A stretch of 64,000 nucleotides of DNA from Aquabacterium sp. (GCF_016195855.1 NZ_JACPYU010000010.1:124001-188000); one strand, 5' to 3'. Counted from the first letter of the stretch, positions 40,819-51,318 are shown. The notes: a model not told the origin generated them from the letters alone. Program-made: numbers and translations.

Positions 40819-41751
40819 ATGGCTGGCATCCCCTTCCTGAACCGCCGCCCTGCATGGATGCAGGGTGCGGGCGCCTTGACCACGCGCTGGCTCGAGTCGA
40901 CGATGGAGATCGCGCGCTGGGACAACATGCGCAAGGCCGGCCGACGCTGGGGCTGGTGGGGTGCAGGCCTGGGGGCGCTGGTGGGGCTGGTGGTGTATGC
41001 GCCGGCCAGCTGGCTGGCCCAGGGCGTGGTGGAGCTGTCCGGCAAGCGCCTGCTGCTGGCTGAATCGCAAGGCACGATCTGGCACGGTGATGCCGTGGCG
41101 GTGCTGACCGGCGGCCCCGGCAGCCGCGATGCGCGGGCCCTGCCTGGCCGGCTGAACTGGACCATGCGCCTGAGTGGCCTGGGGCTGCGCCTGACCTTGC
41201 AGCAAGACTGCTGCATCCCGACCCCGGTCGTGATGCAGGTGCAGTTTGGCCTGGGGCGCGTCAAGACCGATGTGCTGCTGCAAGGCGCTGGCGATGCGGC
41301 CGGTGCAACGACGCTGCAGACCTCAGGCGAAATCGGGCATTGGCCTGCCGCCTGGCTGGGTGGCCTGGGCACGCCCTGGAACACCCTGCAACTGGCGGGT
41401 GCGCTGCGCCTGTCGAGCCGGGATCTGTCTTTCGAGTGGGCGCAAGGGCGCCTGCGTATTTCGGGGCAGGCTGATCTGATGCTGGAGAACGTGGCTTCGC
41501 GCGTGACCACGCTGGACCGCCTGGGCTCCTACCGGCTGAACCTGGGCGGTGATGCCCAAGGCCTGCTGCAGATGCAATTGACCACGCTGGACGGCGCCTT
41601 GCAGCTGTCCGGCCAAGGGGGCGTGAGCTCCGGCGGGATGCGCTTTCGTGGCGAAGCCCGCGCCAGTGAGGCCGAACGTGGCGCACTGGACAATTTGTTG
41701 AACATCATCGGCCGCCGCGAAGGCGACCGTTCTGTCATTTCGATCGGATAA
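40819..41751 (+). CDS. gspN: Type II secretion protein GspN
   Basis: GspN is an accessory T2SS protein present in only some systems. The 310-residue product has one membrane helix (WGWWGAGLGALVGLVVYAPA) and a periplasmic beta-rich domain (ESQGTIWHGDAVAVLTGG, RLNWTMRLSGLGLRLTL). ATG 40819 is used; a later start at 40903 (MEIARWDNMRKAGRR) is possible. Confidence 0.88.
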   Translation: MAGIPFLNRRPAWMQGAGALTTRWLESTMEIARWDNMRKAGRRWGWWGAGLGALVGLVVYAPASWLAQGVVELSGKRLLLAESQGTIWHGDAVAVLTGGPGSRDARALPGRLNWTMRLSGLGLRLTLQQDCCIPTPVVMQVQFGLGRVKTDVLLQGAGDAAGATTLQTSGEIGHWPAAWLGGLGTPWNTLQLAGALRLSSRDLSFEWAQGRLRISGQADLMLENVASRVTTLDRLGSYRLNLGGDAQGLLQMQLTTLDGALQLSGQGGVSSGGMRFRGEARASEAERGALDNLLNIIGRREGDRSVISIG

Positions 41752-41754
41752 GTC

Positions 41755-44013
41755 ATGAAGACCCATCCCCTGCTGACTCGACCCCGTGCTGGCGCACTGG
41801 CCGTGGCCCTGGCATTGACCTTCGGGCCTGGTGGCTTGCTCCCGCTCGGTCTGGCCCTGGCCGCCCCGCCAGCGCCTCGCAAGGCGGCTTCAGCCCCGAC
41901 GGTCACGCTCAACTTCGTGAACGCCGAGATCGAGGGCGTGGCACGGGCCATGGCCGCGATCATCAACCGTCAGATCCTGGTCGACCCCCGCGTCAAGGGC
42001 GCCATCACGCTGTACAGCGACCAGCCGCTGACGCCGCGCGAGGCTTACCTGAACTTCCTGGCCGCCTTGCGTGGTCAAGGCTTCAGCCTGGTGGAAGTGG
42101 CGGGTCTGCTCAAGGTCGTGCCTGAAGCCGAAGCCAAGCTGCAGACCGGCACGGTCGATGTGGGCACGGTCAAGCAGTCGGGTGACCAGGTGGTCACGCA
42201 GATCTTCCGCGTGCAGTACGAGAGCGCCAACAACCTGGTGACCGTGCTGCGCCCGCTGATCAGCCCCAACAACACGATCAACGCCAATGCCTCGACCAAC
42301 ACCCTGGTCATCACGGACTACGCGGACAACCTCAAGCGCATCGGCCAGATGATTGCCGCGCTGGACGTGCCCACGGCCACCGACATGGAGGCCATCCCGC
42401 TGCAGTACGCGATTGCCTCCGACCTGGCGCCGGTGGTGCAGAAGCTGGCTGATGGCGGCGGCTCGACCCCGGGCGCGCCTGGTGGTGGCGCAGCCGGGCA
42501 GAGCACCATGGTGCTGTCTGACTCGCGCACCAACACGCTGATGGTGCGCGCGCCCAATGCGGCCCGCATGGCCCTGGTGCGCACCCTGATCCAACGGCTG
42601 GACCGCCCTGGTACCTCGGGCCTGGGTGGCAGCGGCATCCATGTGGTCTACCTGAGAAACGCTGATGCGGTGAAGCTGGCGCAGGTGCTGCGTGCGGCCT
42701 TCCCGGGGGCTGGCGGCAGCTCGGGTGGCGGCGCATCTGGTGGCGGTGCGAGCTCGGGTGCGAGTGGCCTGCCGACGTCCAACATGGGCGGCGCGGCGGC
42801 CAGTGGTGGCGCTTCGCAGCAGTCGACCTCTCCGGTGGGGGCCTCTGCGCAACCCTCGACAGGCGGTTTCATCCAGGCGGACCCCTCTACCAACTCCCTG
42901 ATCATCACGGCCACCGACTCGCTGTACAAGCAGTTGCGCGCGGTCATCGATCAGCTGGATGGTCGCCGAGCGCAGATCTACATCGAGGCCATGATCGTGG
43001 AGGTCAGCGAGCAGAAGCTGGCTGAGGCGGGCTTCCAGTGGGCCAATGTGGCTGGCAACAACAACCTGGTCGGCGTGGGCACCAACCTGGCGGCCGGCAA
43101 CATCGGTGGCTTGTTCAGCCTGGTGGGGGCGTCGCGTTCGACCGCATCCAGCCTCAAGGGCTTGAGTGTGGGCTTCGCGCACAAGATGAGCGATGGCACC
43201 TACAACCTGGGTGCCCTGGCGACCTTCCTGGAAACCAATGCCGATGCCAACATCCTGTCCAAGCCAAACATGGTGGCGCTGGACAACGAAGAAGCCAAGA
43301 TTGTGGTGGGCCGCAACGTGCCTTTCGTGACCGGCCAGTACACCAATGGCGCAACCAGCAGCTCCGGCACGGTCAACCCCTTCACGACGGTGGAGCGCAA
43401 GGACGTGGGCCTGACCCTGCGTGTGCGCCCGCAGGTGGGTGAGGGCGGCACCGTGCGCATGACGGTGTTCCAGGAAAAGTCGGACGTTGAATCGCAGAAC
43501 TCCGCGCAGGGCCCGACCACCACCAAGAGCTCGATCGAGACCACTGTGGTGGTGGACGATGGCCAGACGCTGGTGCTGGGTGGTTTGCTCAAGGACCAGT
43601 TCAGCAACGACGATTCGCAGGTGCCGGTGCTGGGCGACATCCCCATCCTGGGTAACCTGTTCAAGAGCCGCTCCAGGACGCGTGCCAAGACCAACCTGAT
43701 GGTCTTCCTGCGCCCCGTGGTGATGCGTTCGCAAGAGGCCAGCAACGACATCACGATGGACCGCTACGACTACATGCGCCAGCGCCAGGACTCGGTCATC
43801 ACGGGGGATGGCCGCGCCATTTCCATGCAGGATGGGCCGAACCTGGACCCTCTCAAGCTGAGCAACAAGCTGAGCATGCCTTCCGTGCGCCAGCCGCTGG
43901 ATGACCCCAATGCGCCCGCGCCCACGGTGGTGATGCCCTCAACCTCGGGTTTTGCGCCCAAGTTGACGCCGCAAACCTCGGGCCAGCAGCCTGCGGCCAC
44001 GGGCAGCAAATAA
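41755..44013 (+). CDS. gspD: Type II secretion outer-membrane secretin GspD
   Basis: GspD forms the outer-membrane channel. The 752-residue protein has a signal peptide, the N0 domain (VTLNFVNAEIEGVARAMAAI), N1-N3 repeats (NTLVITDYADNLKRIGQMI; NTLMVRAPNAARMALVRTL; TNSLIITATDSLYKQLRAVI) and the secretin domain ending with VPVLGDIPILGNLFKSRS and NLMVFLRPVVM. A Gly/Ser/Ala-rich insert of about 55 residues interrupts N3. The C-terminal 80 residues are an extension that may serve as the S-domain. It follows gspN by 3 bp, unlike systems where gspD precedes gspE at the head. Confidence 0.96.
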   Translation: MKTHPLLTRPRAGALAVALALTFGPGGLLPLGLALAAPPAPRKAASAPTVTLNFVNAEIEGVARAMAAIINRQILVDPRVKGAITLYSDQPLTPREAYLNFLAALRGQGFSLVEVAGLLKVVPEAEAKLQTGTVDVGTVKQSGDQVVTQIFRVQYESANNLVTVLRPLISPNNTINANASTNTLVITDYADNLKRIGQMIAALDVPTATDMEAIPLQYAIASDLAPVVQKLADGGGSTPGAPGGGAAGQSTMVLSDSRTNTLMVRAPNAARMALVRTLIQRLDRPGTSGLGGSGIHVVYLRNADAVKLAQVLRAAFPGAGGSSGGGASGGGASSGASGLPTSNMGGAAASGGASQQSTSPVGASAQPSTGGFIQADPSTNSLIITATDSLYKQLRAVIDQLDGRRAQIYIEAMIVEVSEQKLAEAGFQWANVAGNNNLVGVGTNLAAGNIGGLFSLVGASRSTASSLKGLSVGFAHKMSDGTYNLGALATFLETNADANILSKPNMVALDNEEAKIVVGRNVPFVTGQYTNGATSSSGTVNPFTTVERKDVGLTLRVRPQVGEGGTVRMTVFQEKSDVESQNSAQGPTTTKSSIETTVVVDDGQTLVLGGLLKDQFSNDDSQVPVLGDIPILGNLFKSRSRTRAKTNLMVFLRPVVMRSQEASNDITMDRYDYMRQRQDSVITGDGRAISMQDGPNLDPLKLSNKLSMPSVRQPLDDPNAPAPTVVMPSTSGFAPKLTPQTSGQQPAATGSK

Positions 44014-44026
44014 GGGATAGAAGGCC

Positions 44027-45451
44027 ATGGCCGCACGTCACCCTCTTCCCTATGCCTTTGCCAAGGCCAATGGCATCTTGCTGGAGTGCGATGACACGCG
44101 CGCCACGCTGTGGGCCAGCTCAGCGGTGTCGCCATCGGCCTTGTCCGAGGTGATGCGCCTGTACGTGGTGCATGCCATCGAGCAGGAGCCAGCCGAGACG
44201 CTGTCGCAGCGCATTGCCACGGCTTATGCCGCGGGCGAGGGCAGCGCCGCGGCCGTGGTCGGTGAAGTCGAAAGCGCGGTGGACTTGTCGCGCATGATGC
44301 AGGACCTGCCGGCGGTGGAAGACCTGCTGGAGTCCAGCAACGACGCACCCATCATCCGGATGCTCAATGCCTTGCTGACGCAAGCGGCCAAGGATGGCGC
44401 CTCCGACATCCACATCGAGCCTTACGAGCGTTCATCGGCCGTGCGCTTCCGTGTGGACGGCACGCTGCGTGAGGTCGTGCAGCCCAACAAGGCCCTGCAC
44501 GCCGCGCTGATCTCGCGCCTGAAGATCATGGCCGAGCTGGACATCTCCGAAAAGCGCCTGCCGCAAGACGGGCGCATCAGCCTGCGCATTGGCGGCCGTG
44601 CGGTGGACGTGCGGGTCTCGACCCTGCCTTCCGCCCATGGCGAGCGCGCGGTGCTGCGTCTGCTGGACAAGGGCGACGCCAACAAGTTCACGCTCGAATC
44701 GCTGGGCATGAGTGGCGATTCGCTGGACCGATTCAAGCGCCTGCTGCGTCAGCCTCACGGCATCGTGCTGGTGACCGGCCCGACCGGCTCTGGTAAGACG
44801 ACCACGCTGTATGCCGGCCTGAGCACGGTCGATTCGGCCACCACCAATGTGCTGACCGTGGAAGACCCGGTCGAATACGAGTTGCCCGGCATCGGTCAGA
44901 CCCAGGTCAACGCCCGCATCGAGCTGACCTTCGCCAAGGCCCTGCGCGCCATCCTGCGTCAGGACCCGGACGTCATCATGATCGGTGAAATCCGTGACCT
45001 GGAAACGGCCCAGATTGCCGTGCAGGCTTCGCTGACTGGCCACTTGGTGCTGGCCACGCTGCACACGAACGACGCACCCAGCGCCGTCACCCGCCTGACC
45101 GACATGGGCATCGAGCCCTTCCTGCTGTCCAGTTCGCTGCTGGGCGTGCTGGCCCAGCGCCTGGTGCGCAAGCTGTGCCCGCATTGCAAACGCCAGGACG
45201 GCCAGGGCAAGTGGCATCCGGTGGGTTGCAGCGAATGTGGCATGAGCGGCTACAAGGGCCGTACCGGTGTGTACGAGCTGATGGTGGCCGATGATGACAT
45301 CCGCACCCTGATCCACGAGCAGGCATCGGAAGCCAAGCTCTTCGAGCGCGCCCAGCTGGGTGGCATGAAGACCATGCGCGACGACGGCGACCGCTTGGTG
45401 GCCGAAGGGGTGACCTCGCTGGAAGAAGTCCTGCGGGTCACGCGCGAATAA
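44027..45451 (+). CDS. gspE: Type II secretion ATPase GspE
   Basis: GspE powers pseudopilus assembly. The 474-residue protein has an N-terminal N1E-like domain, the N2E domain ([20 protein letters not shown]) and the ATPase: Walker [13 protein letters not shown], Asp box [10 protein letters not shown], Walker [12 protein letters not shown], His box [10 protein letters not shown] zinc-binding tetracysteine CPHC ... CSEC follows. It is slightly shorter than many GspE because the N terminus is brief. Confidence 0.97.
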   Translation: MAARHPLPYAFAKANGILLECDDTRATLWASSAVSPSALSEVMRLYVVHAIEQEPAETLSQRIATAYAAGEGSAAAVVGEVESAVDLSRMMQDLPAVEDLLESSNDAPIIRMLNALLTQAAKDGASDIHIEPYERSSAVRFRVDGTLREVVQPNKALHAALISRLKIMAELDISEKRLPQDGRISLRIGGRAVDVRVSTLPSAHGERAVLRLLDKGDANKFTLESLGMSGDSLDRFKRLLRQPHGIVLVTGPTGSGKTTTLYAGLSTVDSATTNVLTVEDPVEYELPGIGQTQVNARIELTFAKALRAILRQDPDVIMIGEIRDLETAQIAVQASLTGHLVLATLHTNDAPSAVTRLTDMGIEPFLLSSSLLGVLAQRLVRKLCPHCKRQDGQGKWHPVGCSECGMSGYKGRTGVYELMVADDDIRTLIHEQASEAKLFERAQLGGMKTMRDDGDRLVAEGVTSLEEVLRVTRE

Positions 45452-45486
45452 GCGTGAGCCAGCGCGCATAACAAGGCCATCACACC

Positions 45487-46713
45487 ATGCCCGCCTTCCG
45501 CTTTGAAGCCCTGGACCCTGCCGGCAAGACCGTCAATGGCCTGGTCGAGGCCGACAACCCCAAGGCCGCACGCGCGCAGTTGCGCCTGCAGCAACTGGTG
45601 CCGCTCAAGGTCGAGACGGTCGTCCAAGGTACGGCGGGTGAGGGCGAGGGCCTCAACAAGCAGCTCTTCGTTCGCCGGGTGTTCAACTCATCGGATCTGG
45701 CCATCTGGACGCGGCAGTTGTCGGGCCTGGTGGTGGCCGGCCTGCCGCTGGAGCGGGCCTTGACCGCCCTGGCCGACGAAGCCGAAGACCCCCGCCAGCG
45801 CGAGCTGGTGTCGCACCTGCGGGCCGAGGTCAATGCCGGCTCGCCGTTTGCGCGGGCTTTGGCGGGCTCCCCGCGCGAGTTCGATGATGTGTACCGTGGC
45901 GTGGTGGCGGCCGGCGAGCAAAGCGGGCAGCTGGGCGGTGTGCTGGACAAGCTGGCCAATGACCTGGAAGAGCAGCAGGCGCTGAAGTCCAAGCTGATCG
46001 GCGCCACCTTGTACCCGGCCATCGTGTCGGTGTTCGCCATCGTGATCGTGATCGCCTTGCTGGTGTTCGTGGTGCCGCAGGTGGCCCAGGTGTTCTCCAG
46101 TGGCAAGCGCGCCTTGCCGGCGCTCACGCAGTTCATGCTGGGCCTGAGCGCCTTCATGCGCAACTGGGGCTGGTTGCTGGCGATCGTGCTGATCGTCGGG
46201 TTCACGGCGCTGATCTTCGCGCGCCGCAACGAGGATTTCCGCCAGAAGTTCGATGCCTTCTGGCTGGAGCTGCCCTTGATCGGCAAGCTCTCTCGCGGCT
46301 ACAACGCCGCGCGCTTTGCCGGCACGCTGGCCATGCTGGCGGGCTCGGGCGTACCCATCCTGAAAGCGTTGCAAGCCGCTGCCGAAACCTTGTCGAACCG
46401 CGCCATGCGCGCCGACGCCATGGAGGCGCTGGTGCAGGTGCGCGAAGGCGCGCCGCTGGCCTCGGCCCTGGCGGCCAAGAAGCGCTTCCCCGGTTTGCTG
46501 TCGATGTTTGCTCGCCTGGGCGAGCAGACGGGCCAGCTGCCCGTCATGTTGCAGCGCGCGGCCAATCAGCTCTCGGGTGAGGTGCAGCGCAAGGCCCTGG
46601 CCATTGCGACCGTGCTGGAGCCTTTGCTGATCGTGGTCATGGGCCTGGTCGTGATGCTCATCGTGATGTCGGTGATGATGCCGATCATGCAGATGAACAC
46701 CTGGGTCAAATAA
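45487..46713 (+). CDS. gspF: Type II secretion platform protein GspF
   Basis: GspF is the polytopic core of the platform. The 408-residue protein has two T2SSF repeats, each with the pattern RQLSGLVVAGLPLERALTAL / LAMLAGSGVPILKALQAAAE, and three membrane helices, the last ending in VMGLVVMLIVMSVMMPIMQM. It ends the gsp operon; its stop overlaps the end of the convergent sensor kinase by 8 bp. Confidence 0.97.
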   Translation: MPAFRFEALDPAGKTVNGLVEADNPKAARAQLRLQQLVPLKVETVVQGTAGEGEGLNKQLFVRRVFNSSDLAIWTRQLSGLVVAGLPLERALTALADEAEDPRQRELVSHLRAEVNAGSPFARALAGSPREFDDVYRGVVAAGEQSGQLGGVLDKLANDLEEQQALKSKLIGATLYPAIVSVFAIVIVIALLVFVVPQVAQVFSSGKRALPALTQFMLGLSAFMRNWGWLLAIVLIVGFTALIFARRNEDFRQKFDAFWLELPLIGKLSRGYNAARFAGTLAMLAGSGVPILKALQAAAETLSNRAMRADAMEALVQVREGAPLASALAAKKRFPGLLSMFARLGEQTGQLPVMLQRAANQLSGEVQRKALAIATVLEPLLIVVMGLVVMLIVMSVMMPIMQMNTWVK

Positions 46714-49129
46714 GACCCTGCTGAAGGGCTTTGAGCAAAGCCTCGGCGGGGAAGGGCTTGTGCAGCACAGGCGCCCCGCAGGCCTGCAAGGCCTTCATGG
46801 GCGCTTCGCCCGTGTCCCCCGTGATCACCACAGCCCCCAGCCCCGCATGACGCGCCCGGGCCATCTCGATGGCCTGCAGGCCAGTGCCATCGGGCAGACG
46901 GTGATCGGTCAGCAACAGGTCGACCAGCATCACGCGTTGCAGCAACTCGTCCAGGTCTTCCAGTGAGCCGACCTGGCTGACGTGGGCTCCCCATGCACGC
47001 AACTGCTCGGTCAGGGCCGGGCGCAGGACTTCGTCGTCGTCCAGCAGGATGATGTGGCGCTCGCTCAAGGGCTTGTCGTTGGCCGATGTGGCTGGGCCCG
47101 ATGCCGCCGTGCGATCAGGCGGGCTGCCCAGCACGCTGGCGCGCGCGGCCGGCACCTCGATCGAGAAGCACGAGCCCTTGCCCACGCGTGATTGCAGCAG
47201 GATGCGGCTGTCCAGCAGGCGGGTGGCGCGCTGCACGATGGCCAGGCCCAGCCCCAGGCCCTTGGCCTGGTTGCGCTCGGGGTTGGCCAGTTGCACGAAG
47301 TCTTCGAAGATGCGTTGCTGATCTTCAGGGGCGATGCCCTGGCCGCTGTCCCAGACCTGGATCAGCAGGTGCGCGCCGCGCTGGCGCACGCCCACCAGCA
47401 CGCCGCCCTGTTGCGTGTAGCGCAGGGCGTTGCCGATCAGGTTGCGCACGACTTGCTCCAGCAGGATCGGGTCGCTGTAGGCCATGGCGCGGGTGGGGTG
47501 CACGCGCAACTGCAGGCCTTTGCCGTTGGCCATTTCCTGCTCGTGGGTGCCGATGCGCGCCAGCATGGCGTGCAGGTCCACCACCTGCCAGTGCGGCTTG
47601 ATGGCCCCCGCCTCCAGGCGGGACAGGTCCAGCAGGCCGTTGAGCAGGTTCTCCATGGCCTTCACGGCGTCGATCAGGCGCAGCGTCATGGTGTGCAGCG
47701 TGGAATCACGCAAGCGGTCACGCAAGAGGCCGGACAGCAGGCCGATGGCGGCCACGGGCTGGCGCAGGTCATGGCTGGCCGCGGCCAGGAAGTGGCCCTT
47801 GGCCGCGTTGGCCGCCACGAGGGCCTGCGTGCGCTCCTGCACCTTGGCTTCGAGCTCGATGTTGAGCTGCTCGGCGCTCTTGCCTGCTTCCACAAAGCGG
47901 TTCATCAGCACCAGGCCGTAGCTGGCCAGGGTGATGGGGGTGGCCATGGGCAGCCAATAAGTGTGCATGACCGAGACCATGCCGATCAGGCGCAGGTAGT
48001 CGTGCACGCCCGCCACCAGGGACACGGCAATGCCCAGCACCATGCCGATGGCCGCCAGCTTGCTGAAGCGTTTGTGCAGGCGCAGCAACAAGGCCAGTGT
48101 GGGCAGCATCAGGAGCAGCAGCAGCGGGTAGGTGGCCGCCCGCGCGGCTTCCAGCATGCCCTGCTGTGCGGCCAGCCCGGCCAGCAGCGGGAAGCCGATC
48201 TGCACGGCCCACAGCACTTTGGTGAACCAGGGCCAGCGCTTGCCGGCGATCGCCATGGCAAAGGCGCCCAGCAGCACCGTGGCCGTGACCTGGGCGGTCA
48301 GGTAGAGCCAGCCCGTCATGGCTTGCGACAGCGTGGGCCCGTCCACGATGTAGTAGCTGCAGTTGCGCACCGACACCACCACGCACAAGAGGCCCAGCAT
48401 GCCCATGTCGAGCTCGGAGGGGCGCTGGCGCCAGATGGTGATCAGGAAGCAGGCAAAGGCCGTGGCCACGATGTTGATGGTCAGCGGCAGGGTCTGCGTC
48501 AGGAAGGCCTGCATGGTGTGGCCGGGCAGCAGCTCGTCGGTGGCGCCGATCATCGGGGCTGACATGCCGCCCATGCTGGCGTGCTGCACCTCCACCTGCA
48601 GCTGGTTGAGGCCCGGCTGCAGCAGGCTGGCGGGGAACTGCAGCAGGTAGGCCAGGGGGCGGCCCAGCGGATCGGCGTCCAGCAACTGGGCATGGATCAA
48701 CTGGCCATTGACCCACACGCGGTGCTGGAAGCTCAGGCGGTCCACCCGCACGGCCCAGGTCTGTTGTTGCAGCGAGGCCGGGGCCTGCTTGAGCAGAAAG
48801 GTGGATTCGTAACGGGCCACCCCCTTGGAGGGCAGGCCCCGTGCGGCCCAGGTGTCGGGCAGGCTGACATCCTGCCAGTTGGTGCCGCCCTGGCTGGCCG
48901 TGGGCAGCATGCGGAAGCGGTGCGCGGTGAACTCGACCGCCGCGTTGCTGGCCGGCGGGATCAACCAGGGGCTGACCAGCCACACCACAAAGGTGATGGC
49001 CGACGCCACAGCGATCCAGCCGAGCAGGGCAAACAGTAAACGTTGAGCGGGGCTGCGAGCCGGCCGGTGGGCGGTCGGATCGAGTGCGACGGACGCGGTG
49101 CGCATGTCAGGGCGGGGCCTAGGGGCCAT
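46706..49129 (-). CDS. Hybrid sensor histidine kinase / response regulator with 7TM-DISM-like sensor
   Basis: A membrane kinase of about 807 residues. In order: an N-terminal membrane helix; a periplasmic beta-sandwich (jelly-roll 7TMR-DISMED-like; SLPDTWAARGLPSKGVARYE); seven hydrophobic segments; a coiled coil (LNIELEAKVQERTQALV); the HisKA domain with phospho-acceptor in AAASHDLRQPVAAIG; the HATPase domain (VVRNLIGNALRYT, VWDSGQGI, GLGLGLAIV); and a C-terminal receiver (ILLDDDEVL, phospho-Asp in LLLTDHRLPDG, Lys in LHKPF). The kinase and receiver in one chain imply a phosphorelay. Start uncertain: ATG 49129, ATG 49105 or GTG 49276. Confidence 0.9.
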   Translation of the reverse strand: MAPRPRPDMRTASVALDPTAHRPARSPAQRLLFALLGWIAVASAITFVVWLVSPWLIPPASNAAVEFTAHRFRMLPTASQGGTNWQDVSLPDTWAARGLPSKGVARYESTFLLKQAPASLQQQTWAVRVDRLSFQHRVWVNGQLIHAQLLDADPLGRPLAYLLQFPASLLQPGLNQLQVEVQHASMGGMSAPMIGATDELLPGHTMQAFLTQTLPLTINIVATAFACFLITIWRQRPSELDMGMLGLLCVVVSVRNCSYYIVDGPTLSQAMTGWLYLTAQVTATVLLGAFAMAIAGKRWPWFTKVLWAVQIGFPLLAGLAAQQGMLEAARAATYPLLLLLMLPTLALLLRLHKRFSKLAAIGMVLGIAVSLVAGVHDYLRLIGMVSVMHTYWLPMATPITLASYGLVLMNRFVEAGKSAEQLNIELEAKVQERTQALVAANAAKGHFLAAASHDLRQPVAAIGLLSGLLRDRLRDSTLHTMTLRLIDAVKAMENLLNGLLDLSRLEAGAIKPHWQVVDLHAMLARIGTHEQEMANGKGLQLRVHPTRAMAYSDPILLEQVVRNLIGNALRYTQQGGVLVGVRQRGAHLLIQVWDSGQGIAPEDQQRIFEDFVQLANPERNQAKGLGLGLAIVQRATRLLDSRILLQSRVGKGSCFSIEVPAARASVLGSPPDRTAASGPATSANDKPLSERHIILLDDDEVLRPALTEQLRAWGAHVSQVGSLEDLDELLQRVMLVDLLLTDHRLPDGTGLQAIEMARARHAGLGAVVITGDTGEAPMKALQACGAPVLHKPFPAEALLKALQQGLI

Positions 49130-49329
49130 CTGGACGATGGGCTTATTGTCGCTGTTCAGCGCGCATGTGCGCCTTTGCTCACGGATGCCCCGTGCTTCTG
49201 CGGGGCGGGCCTCTTGGCGCCGTCTGGATTCGATGATATGAATGCTTGCATCCCCCTTGTTCAAGGGCTCTGACACCTCAGTCTTTGCTGCAATGATGGG
49301 GAGAGCGTGTTGATGCCTGGAGGGCTGAT

Positions 49330-50337
49330 ATGAGCAGTTGCACTGATCTTGTTCCCGTCCAACAAGAGGCCTACAAGGGGCGCATTCCCATCGCCCACAT
49401 GCGACACGTCTACAAGCTCCACGAGGTGGAGAAGCGCCTGGGCAAGCTGCCGCCGCGCGAGCATGAATCCCTGCGTGCCACTTATGAGCGCATGCTGGAG
49501 ATGGGCCCCGAGCGCTTTCAGGTCAAGCCATCCGGCCTGCCGGCCATGGAACACCTCTACGACGAGCTGCCCAACTTCCACGAAGTGCTGGACGATCTCA
49601 AGCGCCAGCTGGCTCTGTGCAGCGACAGCCGCGATGCGCTGGAGATCACGCCCATGCTGCTCCTGGGCCCGCCCGGTGTCGGCAAGACCCACTTCGCCCG
49701 CGAGGTGGCGCAACTGCTGGGCACGGGCATGGGCTTCGTGTCCATGAGTTCGATGACGGCAGGGTGGGTGCTCTCGGGTGCCTCCAGCCAATGGAAGGGC
49801 GCCCGCCCTGGCAAGGTGTTCGAGACCCTGGTGGACGGCCAGTACGCCAACCCCGTGATGGTGGTCGACGAGATCGACAAGAGTGGCGGCGAGCACGCCT
49901 ATGACCCCTTGGGCTCGCTCTACAGCCTGCTGGAGCACGACACGGCCGGGCAGTTCACCGACGAGTTCGCCGAGGTGTCGATCGACGCGAGCCAGGTGAT
50001 CTGGGTGGCCACCGCCAACGACCTGCGCGGCATCCCCGACCCCATCCTCAACCGCATGAATGTCTTTGACATCGACATGCCCGATGAGGAGGCCGCGCGC
50101 AAGATCGCGTCCAAGCTGTACCGCAGCATCCGCGCCGATCACGATTGGGGTCAGCGCTTCGAGCCTGATCTGAGCGAGGCCGTGCTCGCTGAGTTGAGCC
50201 ACTGCGCACCGCGTGAAATGCGCCGCGCGCTGATGATGGCATTCGGCAATGCCAAGCTCGACGGGCGTTACGCCCTGGAAGTGCGCGACCTGCCCGAGCA
50301 AGGCGGCAAGCGTCAGGCCATGGGCTTCGTGCAGTAA
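49330..50337 (+). CDS. Stand-alone Lon-type AAA+ ATPase without protease domain
   Basis: A 335-residue AAA+ protein. Walker A is LLLGPPGVGKTHFAREVA, Walker B VMVVDEIDKSGG, sensor-1 region IWVATANDLRGIPDPILNRM (Arg finger candidate in NRM). The order DPLGSLYSLLEHD ... FTDEFAEVSIDASQVIWVAT mirrors the Lon ATPase domain, but the Lon N-terminal domain is replaced by a short helical region and the Ser-Lys protease domain is missing (the protein ends shortly after the small AAA lid). It may act as an unfoldase or chaperone. The 50338-50412 gap follows, then the nucleotidase gene. Confidence 0.82.
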   Translation: MSSCTDLVPVQQEAYKGRIPIAHMRHVYKLHEVEKRLGKLPPREHESLRATYERMLEMGPERFQVKPSGLPAMEHLYDELPNFHEVLDDLKRQLALCSDSRDALEITPMLLLGPPGVGKTHFAREVAQLLGTGMGFVSMSSMTAGWVLSGASSQWKGARPGKVFETLVDGQYANPVMVVDEIDKSGGEHAYDPLGSLYSLLEHDTAGQFTDEFAEVSIDASQVIWVATANDLRGIPDPILNRMNVFDIDMPDEEAARKIASKLYRSIRADHDWGQRFEPDLSEAVLAELSHCAPREMRRALMMAFGNAKLDGRYALEVRDLPEQGGKRQAMGFVQ

Positions 50338-50412
50338 GCCTGCTCGGCGCTGAATCCACAGCGCCGAACACTACACTAGGCCTCTTGTGCACCTTGCCGA
50401 GAGGCCTTTGTC

Positions 50413-51318
50413 ATGCCCGCCAGCCTGTCTGGACGATTGGTGGTCGCGATCTCCTCGCGCGCCTTGTTCGACTTTGAAGATGAGAACCGCCTGTTCGAGG
50501 GCGAGGATGACCGTGCCTACATGAAGCTGCAGCTCGACAAGGTCGACGAGCCGGCCAAGCCGGGCGTGGCCTTCTCGCTGGTGCGCAAGCTGCTGGCCTT
50601 CAACACGCCGGACGAGGCCCGTGTGGAGGTGGTGATCCTGTCTCGCAACGACCCGGTCTCGGGCATGCGGGTGTTCCGCTCGGCCAAGCACTATGGCCTG
50701 CCCATCGAGCGCGGTGTGTTCACGCGCGGGCAAAGCCCCTGGCGCTATCTGCGGCCCTTGCAGGCGCACCTCTTCCTGTCGGCCAATGAAAACGATGTGC
50801 GCTCGGCCCTGGCGGCGGGCGTGCCGGCTGCGCGCGTGTTGCCACATGCCGCGCGTGCCGGTGAGGCGCACCCGAACGAAGTGCGCATTGCCTTTGACGG
50901 CGACGCCGTGTTGTTCTCGGACGAGGCCGAGCAGGTGTTCCAGAAAGGCGGGCTGGATGCCTTTCAGGCGCACGAGGTGGCCATGGCCGAGCAACCTTTG
51001 CAGGGCGGCCCTTTCAAGCCTTTGCTGATGGCCTTGCACGAGTTGCAGCAAGGCGAGTCGGCCATGCGCATCCGCACTGCGCTGGTCACGGCGCGTGGCG
51101 CACCGGCCCATGAGCGCGCCATCCGCACGCTGATGGACTGGGGCATCGAGGTGCACGAGGCCTTGTTCCTGGGTGGCTTACCCAAGGGTGAGTTCCTGCG
51201 CGAGTTCGAGCCCGATTTCTTCTTCGACGACCAGACCGGTCATGTCGAGAACGCCGCGCCCCACGTGCCATCCGGGCATGTGGCCGCCGGCATCGTCAAT
51301 GTGGGAGGCCAATCATGA
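50413..51318 (+). CDS. 5'-nucleotidase, cytosolic type I-like (PF06189)
   Basis: A 301-residue protein of the 5_nucleotid family related to vertebrate cytosolic 5'-nucleotidase I. Such enzymes dephosphorylate nucleoside monophosphates (AMP or dNMPs) through a HAD-type fold. Visible pieces: VVAISSRALFDFEDENRLFE (first Asp motif region), VEVVILSRNDPVSGMRVFRS, VRIAFDGDAVLFSDEAEQVF (second Asp motif) and FEPDFFFDDQTGHVENA. No signal peptide, so cytoplasmic. It overlaps the next gene by 4 bases. Confidence 0.88.
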   Translation: MPASLSGRLVVAISSRALFDFEDENRLFEGEDDRAYMKLQLDKVDEPAKPGVAFSLVRKLLAFNTPDEARVEVVILSRNDPVSGMRVFRSAKHYGLPIERGVFTRGQSPWRYLRPLQAHLFLSANENDVRSALAAGVPAARVLPHAARAGEAHPNEVRIAFDGDAVLFSDEAEQVFQKGGLDAFQAHEVAMAEQPLQGGPFKPLLMALHELQQGESAMRIRTALVTARGAPAHERAIRTLMDWGIEVHEALFLGGLPKGEFLREFEPDFFFDDQTGHVENAAPHVPSGHVAAGIVNVGGQS

